Shown here piece by piece: positions 16,720 to 25,833 of a stretch of 64,000 nt of DNA. The notes below the pieces were generated by a model. The model searched no databases. It saw nothing but the letters and a program-made list of their open reading frames with translations, and was not told the origin of the DNA. How positions within the stretch are numbered: position 1 is the first letter of the stretch; every line of letters begins with the position of its first letter. The DNA is from CAWBLP01 sp963721065 (GTDB lineage: Bacteria; Pseudomonadota; Alphaproteobacteria; Acetobacterales; Acetobacteraceae), in NCBI GenBank assembly GCA_963721065.1, contig CAVRHO010000005.1, positions 434,001 to 498,000 on the forward strand, written 5' to 3'. The position numbers and the translations under genes are program-made.

Positions 16720-17739
16720 ATGACCGATCCGCATCAGGCGGCAGCCCCGCCGATGACCACCGTTCGACTGCAAAACATGGCGCAGTCCTATGGCGCGTCC
16801 GCCGCACTCATGGCGGCGGTGGAGATCGGTCTGTTCACCGCGGTCAGTCAGGGCGCTGGCACGTACGAGGAGGTCGCGGCCGCGCTACGGATCCATCCCA
16901 CGAACGCCGAACGTCTGATGGTCATGCTCTGCGCAACCGGGCTACTGGAAAAGAGCGGGGACCGTCATGTCAATGCGGCGGATGTGGAACGGTTTCTGGT
17001 GCAAGGCAAGCCTGGCTACATGGGCCCATGGATCACCTTCACCAAACCGCAGTGGAACGAGTGGGGCCGCTTGAGCGAGCATTTGCGGCAAACAAACCTG
17101 CGGGTCATGGGGACTATCGGGGACTTCACGGTGGAAGACGCCCGACGGTACCACAATGCGACGTATTCCATCGGGCTGGGTGCCGGCCGCCGGTTCGTGA
17201 GGCAGGTGGATCTGAAGAACCGACGACGGATCATGGATATCGGCGGTGGTTCGGGGGCGTACTGCATCGCCGCCGCGAACGAACATGCCGCGCTCACCGC
17301 GGTCGTGCTGGACCTGCCGCCCGTGTGCGAGGTCGCGCGCGAATTCATCGCCGAGAACGGCTTGTCGGACCGGATAGAGGCACGGCCCTGCGATTTCACG
17401 CGCGATCCGTTCCCGTCCGATTGCGATGTCGCCATCATGGCGTCCAACCTGCCGATGTACAGCCGCGAGGTGATCGCGATGGTGATCAGGAAGGCGCATG
17501 ACGCGCTGTTGCCCGGCGGCGAGATGCACCTGATCGGGGAGACGACCAACGACGACAGAACCGGACCATGGGGACCTGCCTATTGGGGGCTTGGCCAGGC
17601 GGTAAACGATTCCCTGGGACTCGCGCATTCGGAAGCCGATGTCACAGGCTATTTCCGCGCAGCCGGCTTCGAGACGGTGACGGTGTGTGAGTTCATCCCC
17701 GGCTCCCTGAGCCGTATCGTCGGCCGTAAGCCAGCCTGA
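16720..17739 (+). CDS. Class I SAM-dependent O-methyltransferase with dimerisation/HTH domain
   Basis: A 339-residue methyltransferase of the O-methyltransferase_2/acetylserotonin-type family. Residues 15-95 form the winged-helix dimerisation domain (ALMAAVEIGLFTAV, then a helix-turn-helix with HPTNAERLMVMLCATGLLEK). The SAM-binding motif IMDIGGGSG is at 171-179, followed by acidic VVLDLPPV and the DVAIMASNLPMYS block. Family members methylate hydroxyl groups on small aromatic or polyketide-like molecules. The nitronate monooxygenase begins 20 bp downstream, so the two are an operon. ATG at 16720 with GGGAG upstream. Substrate unknown. Confidence 0.88.
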   Translation: MTDPHQAAAPPMTTVRLQNMAQSYGASAALMAAVEIGLFTAVSQGAGTYEEVAAALRIHPTNAERLMVMLCATGLLEKSGDRHVNAADVERFLVQGKPGYMGPWITFTKPQWNEWGRLSEHLRQTNLRVMGTIGDFTVEDARRYHNATYSIGLGAGRRFVRQVDLKNRRRIMDIGGGSGAYCIAAANEHAALTAVVLDLPPVCEVAREFIAENGLSDRIEARPCDFTRDPFPSDCDVAIMASNLPMYSREVIAMVIRKAHDALLPGGEMHLIGETTNDDRTGPWGPAYWGLGQAVNDSLGLAHSEADVTGYFRAAGFETVTVCEFIPGSLSRIVGRKPA

Positions 17740-17759
17740 TCCAACGCGAAGGGCCTGCG

Positions 17760-18710
17760 ATGTTTCATACGGTGATTTGTGACCTGCTGGGTATTCGCTA
17801 TCCGATCCTTCAGGGGGCGATGCAGGGTGGCGGTGGCGCTGAACTCGTGGCCGCCGTCAGCGAAGCGGGCGGGCTTGGCGTTCTCCCGACATTCGGCGGC
17901 ACCGACGCAAAACTGCGCGCCGATATCGCGGCGGTTCGCACACGCACAGCAAAGCCGTTCGGGGTAAACATCATGCCCATGGGGCAGGGAATCGCCGAAC
18001 GATGTGCCGCGACCTGTATCGAACTTGAGGTCCCGATTGTCACCACCGGTCGTGCCGATCCCGGCAAGCACCTGGTGAGGCAGCTCAAGACAGCAGGCAT
18101 CAAGGTCGTATCGGTTATCCCGACCGTTGAACACGCCAGGCGGATGGAGGCGGAAGGCGTTGACGCAGTCGTAGCCTCCGGGTGCGAGGCCGGCGGGCAT
18201 GTCGGGTCGGTGGCCACGATGCCCCTGGTGCCGCAGGTGGTGGATGCCGTGAACATTCCGGTCCTCGCCGCCGGCGGCATCGGCGACGCCCGCGGGTTTT
18301 TGGCGGCATTCGCCCTTGGCGCAGTCGGCATCCAGATGGGTACCCGGTTCATGGCAACAACGGAATCCGACCTGAACGCCTGGGGCCGCGCACGCCTGCT
18401 GGAGATGCGGGAGACGGATACGATCGTGACACGGGCCATGACGGGGGCAACCGTGCGCTGCATCCGCACGCCGGAAATCGTTGCGTATGAGGAGGCACTC
18501 ACGCACCATGTCGAGGAGGCAGAACTCAAGGAACTGAGGCGCCAGGTACGCGGCTCGCGCTATAACAGCAAGGGCGAGCGCAGGCAGTCCGCGGCGGGGC
18601 AGATTGCCGGGATGATCCTCGACGTCGTATCAGTTGGTGTGCTGATCGAGACGATGCTGGCCGAAGCGGCGCAGCTCGCGGACCGTATGCCAAAGATCGC
18701 CCGGGAGTGA
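17760..18710 (+). CDS. Nitronate monooxygenase family protein
   Basis: A 316-residue TIM-barrel FMN enzyme of the nitronate monooxygenase/2-nitropropane dioxygenase family. It begins with LGIRYPILQGAMQGG (10-24). The catalytic His147 lies in SGCEAGGHVG, and the FMN-phosphate loops VLAAGGIGDARG and GAVGIQMGTRF are intact. It would oxidise alkyl nitronates (such as propionate 3-nitronate) to carbonyl compounds and nitrite, though some relatives act in fatty-acid or enoyl reductions. It is co-transcribed with the preceding methyltransferase, 20 bp away, an uncommon pairing. Confidence 0.9.
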   Translation: MFHTVICDLLGIRYPILQGAMQGGGGAELVAAVSEAGGLGVLPTFGGTDAKLRADIAAVRTRTAKPFGVNIMPMGQGIAERCAATCIELEVPIVTTGRADPGKHLVRQLKTAGIKVVSVIPTVEHARRMEAEGVDAVVASGCEAGGHVGSVATMPLVPQVVDAVNIPVLAAGGIGDARGFLAAFALGAVGIQMGTRFMATTESDLNAWGRARLLEMRETDTIVTRAMTGATVRCIRTPEIVAYEEALTHHVEEAELKELRRQVRGSRYNSKGERRQSAAGQIAGMILDVVSVGVLIETMLAEAAQLADRMPKIARE

Positions 18711-18895
18711 CCTGGGTCGCCCGCACATGACAGCCTGTTGCTCGCTGGTGTAGCGACTCCAACGCTTGCCGCCCACGAGCCACCTTATCGAGGATAGCGG
18801 TTGCGGACGCGGCCCAGGCGAAGGGCTTGGGGGCGGCATTGTGGCGGCCCAGGTAATGCCGGTGATGGAAAATCGATCGGGCGGTGGCTGGCGAT

Positions 18896-18925
18896 GATTG
18901 CGGGCGCAGTTCTGCGCCCGCCATG
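18896..18925. terminator. Strong hairpin downstream of the nitronate monooxygenase
   Basis: GCGGGCGCA / TGCGCCCGC forms a 9-bp stem with a 4-base loop in the 260-bp space between the convergent nitronate monooxygenase and CoA-transferase genes. No U-tract follows, so it is either a weak bidirectional terminator or a REP-like palindrome. The adjacent GCCGGC repeats add further secondary structure. Confidence 0.4.
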
Positions 18926-18970
18926 ACATTGAACCAGCCGGCCATGGGTCAACCGACGTGACGGCCGGCA

Positions 18971-20194
18971 TCAATTCCCACGCGAAATGATGCCCTCCGC
19001 CACCAGCGCCTCCACCCGCGCCGCATCCACGCCGATCTCCCTCAGCACCTCCTGCGTATGCTCGCCCAGCGCCGGGGCCGGCGTGCGTAGCCGCCCGGGC
19101 GTTTCCGACAGCCGCGGGATGACGTTGTGCATCAGCACCGAGCCCATCTCGGCGTCCGGAGCCTCCACGATCACCCCGCGCTCCTGCACGTGCGGATCCT
19201 CGATCAACTGGTCGATCTCGTAGACGGGCGTGGCGGTCACCTCGGCCGCGGAGAACACCGCCATGTTCTCCGCCAGCGTGTGCGCCACGATGTAGTCCGC
19301 CACCGCGCCGTCGCATTCCTCGATATGCGCCACCCGGTCGGTGTTGGTGCGGAACCGCGGGTCGTCGATCATCTCCGGCTTGCCGATCGCGCGGAACGTA
19401 CGCTCCGCCATCACCTGCATGGAAGCCGAGATCGCGATATAGCGGTCATCCTTCGTGCGGTACACGTTGCGCGGCGAGGTGGTCAGCGACCGGCTGCCGG
19501 TGCGCTGCGGCTTCTCGCCGGACACGCGATAGGCGGCCGCGTCCGGCCCCAGGATGGAGATCACCGGGTCCAGCAACGGCAGGTCGATCACCTGGCCCTT
19601 GCCGCCGCGCTCCACCACGCGCAGCGCCACCATCACCGCATAGGCGCCATACAGCCCGGCCACCATGTCCGCCAGCGCCAGCGGCGGCAGCACCGGCGGC
19701 CGGTCGCCATAGCCGTTCTTGGACGCGAAGCCCGACATCGCCTCCACCAGCGTGCCGAAGCCGGGGCGGTCGCGGTACGGCCCGTCCTGGCCGAAGCCCG
19801 TGACCCGCACGATGATCAGCCCGGGATTGCGTGCGTGCAGCACGTCGGGGCCGAGCCCCATGCGCTCCAGCGTGCCGGGACGGAAGTTCTCGATCAGCAC
19901 ATGGGACTTCGCCAGCAGGTCCAGCAGCACGTCGCGCCCGGCCTGCGGACGCAGGTTCAGCGCCACGCTCTTCTTGTTCCGCGCATACACTTTCCAGTGC
20001 AGGCTCAGCCCGTTCACCCGCCAGGCGCGCAGCGGATCGCCGACCTTGGGATCCTCGATCTTGATCACCTCGGCACCCTGGTCGGCCAGTTGCAGGCTGA
20101 CCATATTGCCGGCCACCAGACGCGACATATCCACCACGCGAACACCGTCCAGCGGTGCCGGTGCCGCCGGGTCGAACTCTACATGTTGCAGCAT
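18971..20194 (-). CDS. CaiB/BaiF class III CoA-transferase
   Basis: A 407-residue class III (formyl-CoA-transferase-like) enzyme. It has the usual N-terminal LDGVRVVDMSRLVAGNM, ADQGAEVIKIEDP, ENFRPGTLERMGLG (region of CoA contact), RVTGFGQDGPYRDRPGFG and the nucleophile-region block LALADMVAGLYGAYAVM, where the conserved Asp (in ADM) forms the acyl-enzyme. It moves CoA between organic acids. Unlike the enzyme at 11.9 kb it shows the transferase rather than the racemase pattern. The start at 20194 is only about 35 bp from the divergent cobalamin riboswitch, so both promoters are tightly packed. Confidence 0.88.
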   Translation of the reverse strand: MLQHVEFDPAAPAPLDGVRVVDMSRLVAGNMVSLQLADQGAEVIKIEDPKVGDPLRAWRVNGLSLHWKVYARNKKSVALNLRPQAGRDVLLDLLAKSHVLIENFRPGTLERMGLGPDVLHARNPGLIIVRVTGFGQDGPYRDRPGFGTLVEAMSGFASKNGYGDRPPVLPPLALADMVAGLYGAYAVMVALRVVERGGKGQVIDLPLLDPVISILGPDAAAYRVSGEKPQRTGSRSLTTSPRNVYRTKDDRYIAISASMQVMAERTFRAIGKPEMIDDPRFRTNTDRVAHIEECDGAVADYIVAHTLAENMAVFSAAEVTATPVYEIDQLIEDPHVQERGVIVEAPDAEMGSVLMHNVIPRLSETPGRLRTPAPALGEHTQEVLREIGVDAARVEALVAEGIISRGN

Positions 20195-20227
20195 TGCACT
20201 CTCTCTCAGACGCGTTAGTTTCCTGCC

Positions 20228-20450
20228 AGACGCCGGTGGCCCGCAAGCCCGTGGATCCGATCCGCGGGCCGGGGCTGAAACGGGAAAGCCAAACCCTCAA
20301 CCTCGAGGGCCGGGCTGCTGCCCCCGCAACTGTGTTCGGTCAGCCTCGCGACATCTGCGCGGGCAGGCCAGGTCCCATCGTGCCATTGCCGCAAGGCGAG
20401 AAGGCGGGGCCGGGCCACGACCGACAGCCAGGAGACCGGCCGGCGTCGAG
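20228..20450 (+). ncRNA. Cobalamin (adenosylcobalamin-class) riboswitch
   Basis: The leader holds the conserved cobalamin aptamer elements in order: a P1 arm CGCCGG (20231) that pairs with CCGGCG near 20440, the GGGGCTGAAACGGGAAAGCC block, GCTGCCCCCGCAACTGT, and a B12 box ACAGCCAGGAGACCGGCC (20424-20441) nearly matching consensus. It precedes a BtuB-like receptor by about 90 bp. The expected behaviour is repression of the receptor when cobalamin binds, most likely by sequestering the ribosome site through the pseudoknot. No terminator with a U-tract is visible, which favours translational control. Confidence 0.92.
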
Positions 20451-20541
20451 ACTGCGCGCGCGCATCCGGGCGGGGTGAACCGGTGCAACGGGGAGAAACC
20501 CGCAGGCGGGCCGTCGATCCCGATCGATGGAGGCGCCTTCC

Positions 20542-22512
20542 ATGCGCATCATCCCCGCGCTGCTGGCAACGATACTCTGCGTCCCGGCCTTCGCCGCGGA
20601 ACCGCAAACCACGATGCCGGAGGTGGTGGTCACCGCCACCCGCGTTCCGACGCCGGTGCCCGACATCCCCGCCGGCGTCACCGTCATCACCCGCAAGGAC
20701 ATCGAGACGCACGGCTACAACACGCTGGTGCAGGCGCTGTCCGCGGTGCCGGGCATCCGCGTCGCCCAGTCCGGCGGCGCCGGCCAGGTCGCCAGCGTGT
20801 TCGTCCGCGGCAGCAACTCCAGCCAGGTGCTGGTGCTGCGCGACGGCATGCCGATCAACGACGCGTCGCAGTCCTCCGGCGGCTTCAATTTCGGCGTCGA
20901 TACGCTGTCGGATATCGAGCGGATCGAGGTGATCCGCGGCCCGATGGCATCGCTGTACGGTTCGGGTGCCATCGCCGGCGTGATCAACCTGATCTCCCGT
21001 CGCGGCCACAAGCCGGGCCTGCATCTGCAGGGCGACCTGGCCGGCGGCTATCCGGCCGAGGTGCGCGGCACCGTCGTCGCCTCCGGCGTAAAGGGAAAGC
21101 TGGACTATGCGCTGACCGCGGAATCACAGTCGCAGCGCGGCTACGACTACGTGCCGCAGCGCATGTCGATCCACACCGGCACGCCGCAGGGATACCGCGA
21201 CCGCATCGGCACGCTGAACCTGGGCTACACGCCGGTCCCGGGCACGCGCCTGTCGCTGTTCCTGCGCGGACGGCGGGCGATCTACGGCTTCAACAACCTC
21301 GGCTCACCCACCTTCGACGCGTCCAATTCCAACGGGCATGACGACTCGCTGATGGGCCGCATCGGCGTGCACTCGCTGCTGTTCGATGGGACGTATGAAA
21401 CCGGCCTGTTCCTCGGCGGGCTGCAGGACGACCGGCACTATACCGAGCCACTGCATCCCAACGATCCAAATCAGTATTCAAACGACTCGCGCTACCATTC
21501 CCGCCGCCTTGACCTGCAGTGGAACAACACGCTGCACCTGAGTGACTTTTTCCGGTCCGGGCCGATGACCGCCACCGACCTGACGTACGGCTACGAACAC
21601 ACCGCCGACTCCGCCAACGTGCGGGTCAACAGCTCCTCCCGCGGTGTGCCCTATAGCCAGTCGGCCAACGCCTCCATGACGGACGACGCGCTGTATGCGG
21701 GGTTGCAGACCACGCTGTGGCACCGCCTGACCCTGACCGGCCAGGTACGGCAGGACTGGGTGGCGGAACAGGCACCCACCACCTGGCGGCTGGGCGCCAG
21801 CGTGGCTGTCCCCGAGATGCACACACACTTCAAGGCAGCCTACGGCACCGCGTTCCGCGCGCCCACCCTGTTCGACCGCTACGGCATCGACTCCTATGGG
21901 TATGTCGGCAATCCCAACCTGCTGCCGGAACGCGCCCAGGGCTGGGAAGCCGGCTTCAGCACAACCCTGCCGGCGTTCTCCCGCAGCGACTTCGTCACCG
22001 TCGCGGCCACCTATTTCAACGAACAGATCCGCAACCTGATCACCACGGTGTTCACCCCGCAATATACCGCCGCCAATGTCGGTTCGGCACACATCCAGGG
22101 CGTCGAGCTTGGGCTGACGCTGCGCCCGGCGACGTGGCTGACCATGCAGGCAAGCTACACCTTCACGGATGCCCAGAACGCCGACACGGACTCCCGCCTG
22201 CTGCGCCGCCCACAGAACAGCGGTGCCCTGACGCTGACGGCGACGCCGATCCGCGGCCTGACCATTGTCCCGGAACTGGTCTTCACCGGGGCCTTCCGCG
22301 ACTATCTGTTCGACAACGCCGGGTTCAGCACCGGTTCGATCGGCACCTCCGGTCACGGCCTGATCGCCAATCTGACCGTGACCTACACAGTGACCCCGCA
22401 CGTCACGCTTTATCTCGACGCACGCAACATCTTCTACTCGCAGTTCGAACCGGTGAACGGCTATCAGACCCCCGGCCCCAACGTGCTCGCCGGGGTGCGC
22501 CTGCGCCTGTAG
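20542..22512 (+). CDS. btuB: TonB-dependent outer-membrane receptor, BtuB-like
   Basis: A 656-residue TonB-dependent receptor. Signal peptide 1-19 (ends AFAA), TonB-box-like MPEVVVTATRVPTP, plug domain with VFVRGSNSSQVLVLRDGMPI and IEVIRGPMASLYGSGAIAGVINLI, then a 22-strand barrel with the family block FKAAYGTAFRAPTLFDRYG. The cobalamin riboswitch upstream identifies it as a vitamin B12 or corrinoid receptor. ATG at 20542 is chosen over 20527 because GGAGG precedes it by 9 bases and the signal peptide then starts at residue 1. The last residue is Leu rather than the usual terminal aromatic used in barrel assembly. Followed at 355 bp by a Dpp/Nik-type ABC importer. Confidence 0.92.
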   Translation: MRIIPALLATILCVPAFAAEPQTTMPEVVVTATRVPTPVPDIPAGVTVITRKDIETHGYNTLVQALSAVPGIRVAQSGGAGQVASVFVRGSNSSQVLVLRDGMPINDASQSSGGFNFGVDTLSDIERIEVIRGPMASLYGSGAIAGVINLISRRGHKPGLHLQGDLAGGYPAEVRGTVVASGVKGKLDYALTAESQSQRGYDYVPQRMSIHTGTPQGYRDRIGTLNLGYTPVPGTRLSLFLRGRRAIYGFNNLGSPTFDASNSNGHDDSLMGRIGVHSLLFDGTYETGLFLGGLQDDRHYTEPLHPNDPNQYSNDSRYHSRRLDLQWNNTLHLSDFFRSGPMTATDLTYGYEHTADSANVRVNSSSRGVPYSQSANASMTDDALYAGLQTTLWHRLTLTGQVRQDWVAEQAPTTWRLGASVAVPEMHTHFKAAYGTAFRAPTLFDRYGIDSYGYVGNPNLLPERAQGWEAGFSTTLPAFSRSDFVTVAATYFNEQIRNLITTVFTPQYTAANVGSAHIQGVELGLTLRPATWLTMQASYTFTDAQNADTDSRLLRRPQNSGALTLTATPIRGLTIVPELVFTGAFRDYLFDNAGFSTGSIGTSGHGLIANLTVTYTVTPHVTLYLDARNIFYSQFEPVNGYQTPGPNVLAGVRLRL

Positions 22513-22867
22513 CCTCCGCTGCGGCGGCCGTACCCGGGCGGCCGGCGCACCTGGAAGGGCCGGTGCATGATTCTCTGGCCTTCGGCGCGCGACTGGGGCA
22601 GGGTAGGGGGATACACGCTGGCAGGGAGGCAGCGGCCACAAACAACCCGTCTGGGACAGGGCCATGAGATGTGTAACCGCCGGAACTTTGCCACTGCCGC
22701 TTGCACCCCCCAAGCGGCTCCGGAGCACGCCGCCTCACGACCCTGGCCGAACCCCGGATGGTTTGCGGCGCCGCCCGACGCGAGCCAGAACTCCGGTCGC
22801 TCGCGGCACATGCCGAACCACTGTGCCCGGCCCCCCGGCCATGACCCAGAGCTGAGCGGATCCCCAG
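22513..22867 (+). other. Gene-free gap between btuB and the ABC importer
   Basis: No open frame here resembles a known protein and no substrate-binding protein is encoded. A hairpin GCCGCTTG / CAAGCGGC (22696-22703 with 22711-22718) is the only clear structure. The importer's promoter should lie here. A second B12 box was looked for and not found. Confidence 0.5.
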
Positions 22868-23809
22868 ATGCTTGCCTACGCCGTCCGGCGCATCCTCGCC
22901 ACGATCCCGGTGGTTCTCCTCGTCGCGTTCTTCGTCTTCAGCCTGCTCTACATCGCCCCTGGCGATCCCGCGGCGATCATCGCCGGCGACCAGGCCAGCC
23001 CGGCCGACGTCGCGCGCATCCGCATTTCGCTGGGGTTGGACCGGCCTTTCCTGGTGCGCTTCGGTGACTGGTTCTGGCGCGTCCTGCACGGCAACCTCGG
23101 CACCTCGATTTTCACCAACCTGCCGGTGACCCACCTGATCGCCCAGCGGCTGGAACCCACCGTATCGCTGCTGATACTGACGATGATCATCTCGATCAGT
23201 ATCGCCATTCCCCTGGGCGTGCTCGCCGCATGGAAGCAGGGGTCCTGGATCGACCGGCTGGTGATGATGGTCGCAGTGTTCGGCTTCTCCACGCCGGTGT
23301 TCGTGCTGGGCTACCTGCTGGCCTACGTGTTCGCGCTGCGCCTGGGCTGGCTGCCGGTGCAGGGCTTCACCCCGCTCAGCCACGGCTTCTGGCCGTTCCT
23401 GCGCACGCTGATCCTGCCGTCGGTGGCGCTGGGGCTGATCTATATCGCGCTGCTGGCCCGCATCACCCGCGCGACGATGGTGGAAGTGCTCAGCCAGGAC
23501 TACGTACGCACCGCCAAGGCGAAAGGCGTCGGCCAGCACGCCATCCTGTTCGTGCACGCCCTGAAGAATGCCGGCGTGCCGATCGTCACCGTCATCGGCA
23601 TCGGTTTCGCCGCGCTGATCGGCGGCGCGGTGGTCACCGAAAGCGTGTTCGCCATCCCCGGCCTCGGCCGTCTGACCGTGGATGCGATCCTGCGGCGCGA
23701 CTACCCGGTGATCCAGGGCGTCGTGCTGCTGTTCAGCTTCGCCTACGTCGTGGTGAACCTGATCGTTGATCTGCTCTACACGCTGTTCGACCCGAGGATC
23801 CGGTATTGA
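22868..23809 (+). CDS. Dpp/Opp/Nik-type ABC transporter permease (first subunit)
   Basis: A 313-residue inner-membrane permease of the DppB/OppB family. N-terminal helix YAVRRILATIPVVLLVAFFV, then the periplasmic segment with APGDPAA and the conserved LGLDRPFLVRFGDWFWRVLHGNLG, followed by five more helices and the cytoplasmic EAA loop (YVRTAKAKGVGQHAILFVHALKNA), the ATPase contact. It forms the channel with the next permease. Substrates in this class are di/oligopeptides, nickel, metallophores or glutathione; none is indicated by sequence. Start ATG with GAGCGGATCCCC upstream, a weak ribosome site. Confidence 0.92.
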   Translation: MLAYAVRRILATIPVVLLVAFFVFSLLYIAPGDPAAIIAGDQASPADVARIRISLGLDRPFLVRFGDWFWRVLHGNLGTSIFTNLPVTHLIAQRLEPTVSLLILTMIISISIAIPLGVLAAWKQGSWIDRLVMMVAVFGFSTPVFVLGYLLAYVFALRLGWLPVQGFTPLSHGFWPFLRTLILPSVALGLIYIALLARITRATMVEVLSQDYVRTAKAKGVGQHAILFVHALKNAGVPIVTVIGIGFAALIGGAVVTESVFAIPGLGRLTVDAILRRDYPVIQGVVLLFSFAYVVVNLIVDLLYTLFDPRIRY

Positions 23810-23870
23810 ACACGCAACCGCATCCGGCGCTGTCGCAAAAAGCCCAAACTCCAGCGGGGAGCCTTCCGCA

Positions 23871-24779
23871 ATGAGCACGACCACCGCTCCGCCCGGCTAT
23901 ACCGCGGCGCCGCCCCTGCCCGACGTGCTGCCACCGCGCAAGCAGCGCGGCCGCATCATGACCTTCGTCCACCGCCATCCCACCATCGTCTTCGGCGGCG
24001 TCCTGCTCGGCGTCATGATCTTCATCGCCATCTTCGCGCCGTATCTCGGCACGGTGGATCCCACCGCAATCTCTCCGATCAAGCGCCTGCGCCCGCCCTC
24101 CGCGCAATACTGGTTCGGCACCGACATGCTGGGCCGCGACGTCTATTCGCGCGTGATGTACGGCGCCCGTGTGTCGCTGATCGTGGGCTTCGCCGTGGCG
24201 GCGGTTGCATCCGCGATCGGTACGCTGATCGGCGTGATCTCGGGTTTCTCCCGCATTCTGGACTCCATCATCATGCGGGTGATGGACGGGCTGATGTCGA
24301 TCCCCGCCATCCTGCTGGCGATCGCGCTGATGGCGCTGACCCGCGGATCGGTTGGCAACGTCATCATCGCCATCAGCGTGACCGAAGTCCCGCGCGTGGC
24401 TCGGCTGATCCGCGGCGTGGTGCTGTACCTGCGGGAGCAGCCCTACGTGGAAGCCGCCATCGCCTCCGGCACGCGCGTGCCGATGATCATCTGGCGCCAC
24501 ATCCTGCCCAACACGGTCGCGCCGCTGCTGGTGCAGGCGACGTTCATCTGCGCCTCGGCAATGATCGTGGAGGCGATCCTGTCCTTCATCGGCGCCGGCA
24601 CGCCGCCGATCACCCCAAGCTGGGGCAACATCATGGCCGAGGGCCGGGCGTTGTGGCAGATCAAACCGTATATCGTGTTCTTTCCGGCGGTGTTCCTGTC
24701 GATCACCGTGCTGGCGGTGAACCTGCTGGGTGACGGGCTGCGCGACGCACTGGACCCGCGGCTGGCGAAGCGGCTGTAG
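23871..24779 (+). CDS. Dpp/Opp/Nik-type ABC transporter permease (second subunit)
   Basis: A 302-residue DppC/OppC-family permease. A cytoplasmic N-terminal tail (1-38) leads to helix one (IVFGGVLLGVMIFIAIFAPY), then the signature HWFGTD-like YWFGTDMLGRDVYSRVMYGAR, and later the EAA loop EAAIASGTRVPMIIWRHILPN. Four or five further helices complete the fold. ATG at 23871 was chosen on family length; it lies 62 bp after the preceding permease stop. The ATPase gene follows after a single base, so the four genes are one operon. Confidence 0.92.
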   Translation: MSTTTAPPGYTAAPPLPDVLPPRKQRGRIMTFVHRHPTIVFGGVLLGVMIFIAIFAPYLGTVDPTAISPIKRLRPPSAQYWFGTDMLGRDVYSRVMYGARVSLIVGFAVAAVASAIGTLIGVISGFSRILDSIIMRVMDGLMSIPAILLAIALMALTRGSVGNVIIAISVTEVPRVARLIRGVVLYLREQPYVEAAIASGTRVPMIIWRHILPNTVAPLLVQATFICASAMIVEAILSFIGAGTPPITPSWGNIMAEGRALWQIKPYIVFFPAVFLSITVLAVNLLGDGLRDALDPRLAKRL

Positions 24780-24780
24780 G

Positions 24781-25770
24781 ATGGCACTGCTGGAAGTCGA
24801 AAATCTGCAGACGCATTTCGGCACGCCGGATGGCGTGGTGCGGGCTGTCGAGGGTGTGTCGTTCCATATCGAGCCGGGCGAGACCGTCGCGCTGGTGGGT
24901 GAATCCGGCTGCGGCAAGTCGGTCACCTCGATGTCGATCCTGCGCCTGATCCCGCAGCCGCCCGGCAAGATCGCCGGTTCCATCCGCTTCCAGGGCCGCG
25001 ACCTGCTGGCGCTGTCCGAAGCCGAGATGCGGGACCTGCGCGGCAACGCGATCTCCATGATCTTCCAGGAACCGATGACCAGCCTGAACCCGGTGCTGAC
25101 TGTCGGCCGGCAGATCGGCGAGACGCTGGTGCTGCACCAGCGCCTGAGCGCCCGCGAGGCCGAGAAGAAGGCGATCGAGGCGCTGCGCCTGGTGGGCATC
25201 CCGGCGCCGGAACGGCGGGTGCGCGAGTACCCGCACCAGATGTCCGGCGGCATGCGTCAGCGGGTGATGATCGCCATGGCGCTGGCCTGCAATCCCAAGC
25301 TGCTGATCGCCGACGAGCCGACCACCGCGCTGGACGTGACCATCCAGGCGCAGATCCTGGACCTGATGCGCGACCTGAAGACCCGCATGGGCTCGGCGAT
25401 CCTGCTGATCACGCACGACCTGGGCGTGGTCGCGGAAATGGCCGAACGCGTGGTGGTGATGTACGCCGGCCGCAAGGTGGAGGAAGCGCCGGTCGCCGAC
25501 ATCTTCGCCAACCCGCTGCACCCCTACACGCGCGGCCTGCTCGGCGCCGTTCCCAAGCTGGGATCGTCCCTCGCGGACGAAGGCCGCACCAAGCTGGCGG
25601 AAATCCCCGGCCTGGTGCCCAGCCTGCGCCAGCGGATCGAGGGCTGCCCGTTCGCGGGCCGCTGCCCGATGGTCACCGACCTTTGCCGCTCCGTGGCGCC
25701 GGCGATCGAGGTGAAGGCGCCGGACCACGCCGTCGCCTGCCACTACGCCGAACGCCGGATGGCCGCATGA
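24781..25770 (+). CDS. Dpp/Opp-type ABC transporter ATP-binding protein (first)
   Basis: A 329-residue ATPase of the DppD/OppD family. Walker A GESGCGKS (40-47), signature MSGGMRQR, Walker B LLIADEPTTALDVT, and switch HDLGVVAEM are intact. The C-terminal oligopeptide-transport extension carries the cysteine cluster GCPFAGRCP...C that in characterised relatives can hold an iron-sulfur centre. It pairs with the second ATPase to power import through the two permeases. ATG 24781 follows the permease stop by one base (translational coupling). Confidence 0.93.
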   Translation: MALLEVENLQTHFGTPDGVVRAVEGVSFHIEPGETVALVGESGCGKSVTSMSILRLIPQPPGKIAGSIRFQGRDLLALSEAEMRDLRGNAISMIFQEPMTSLNPVLTVGRQIGETLVLHQRLSAREAEKKAIEALRLVGIPAPERRVREYPHQMSGGMRQRVMIAMALACNPKLLIADEPTTALDVTIQAQILDLMRDLKTRMGSAILLITHDLGVVAEMAERVVVMYAGRKVEEAPVADIFANPLHPYTRGLLGAVPKLGSSLADEGRTKLAEIPGLVPSLRQRIEGCPFAGRCPMVTDLCRSVAPAIEVKAPDHAVACHYAERRMAA

Positions 25771-25833
25771 ACGCGCGCACCACGGCCACCCGCCCTTGCA
25801 CCCCCGCACGGTGCCCAGCCCTGCGAGCCGACG

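Noticed and set aside
22567..22867. A binding protein or peptide gene between btuB and the ABC permease
   Set aside because: The gap is only 355 bp, its frames lack a signal peptide or SBP motifs and change composition with the overlapping genes.
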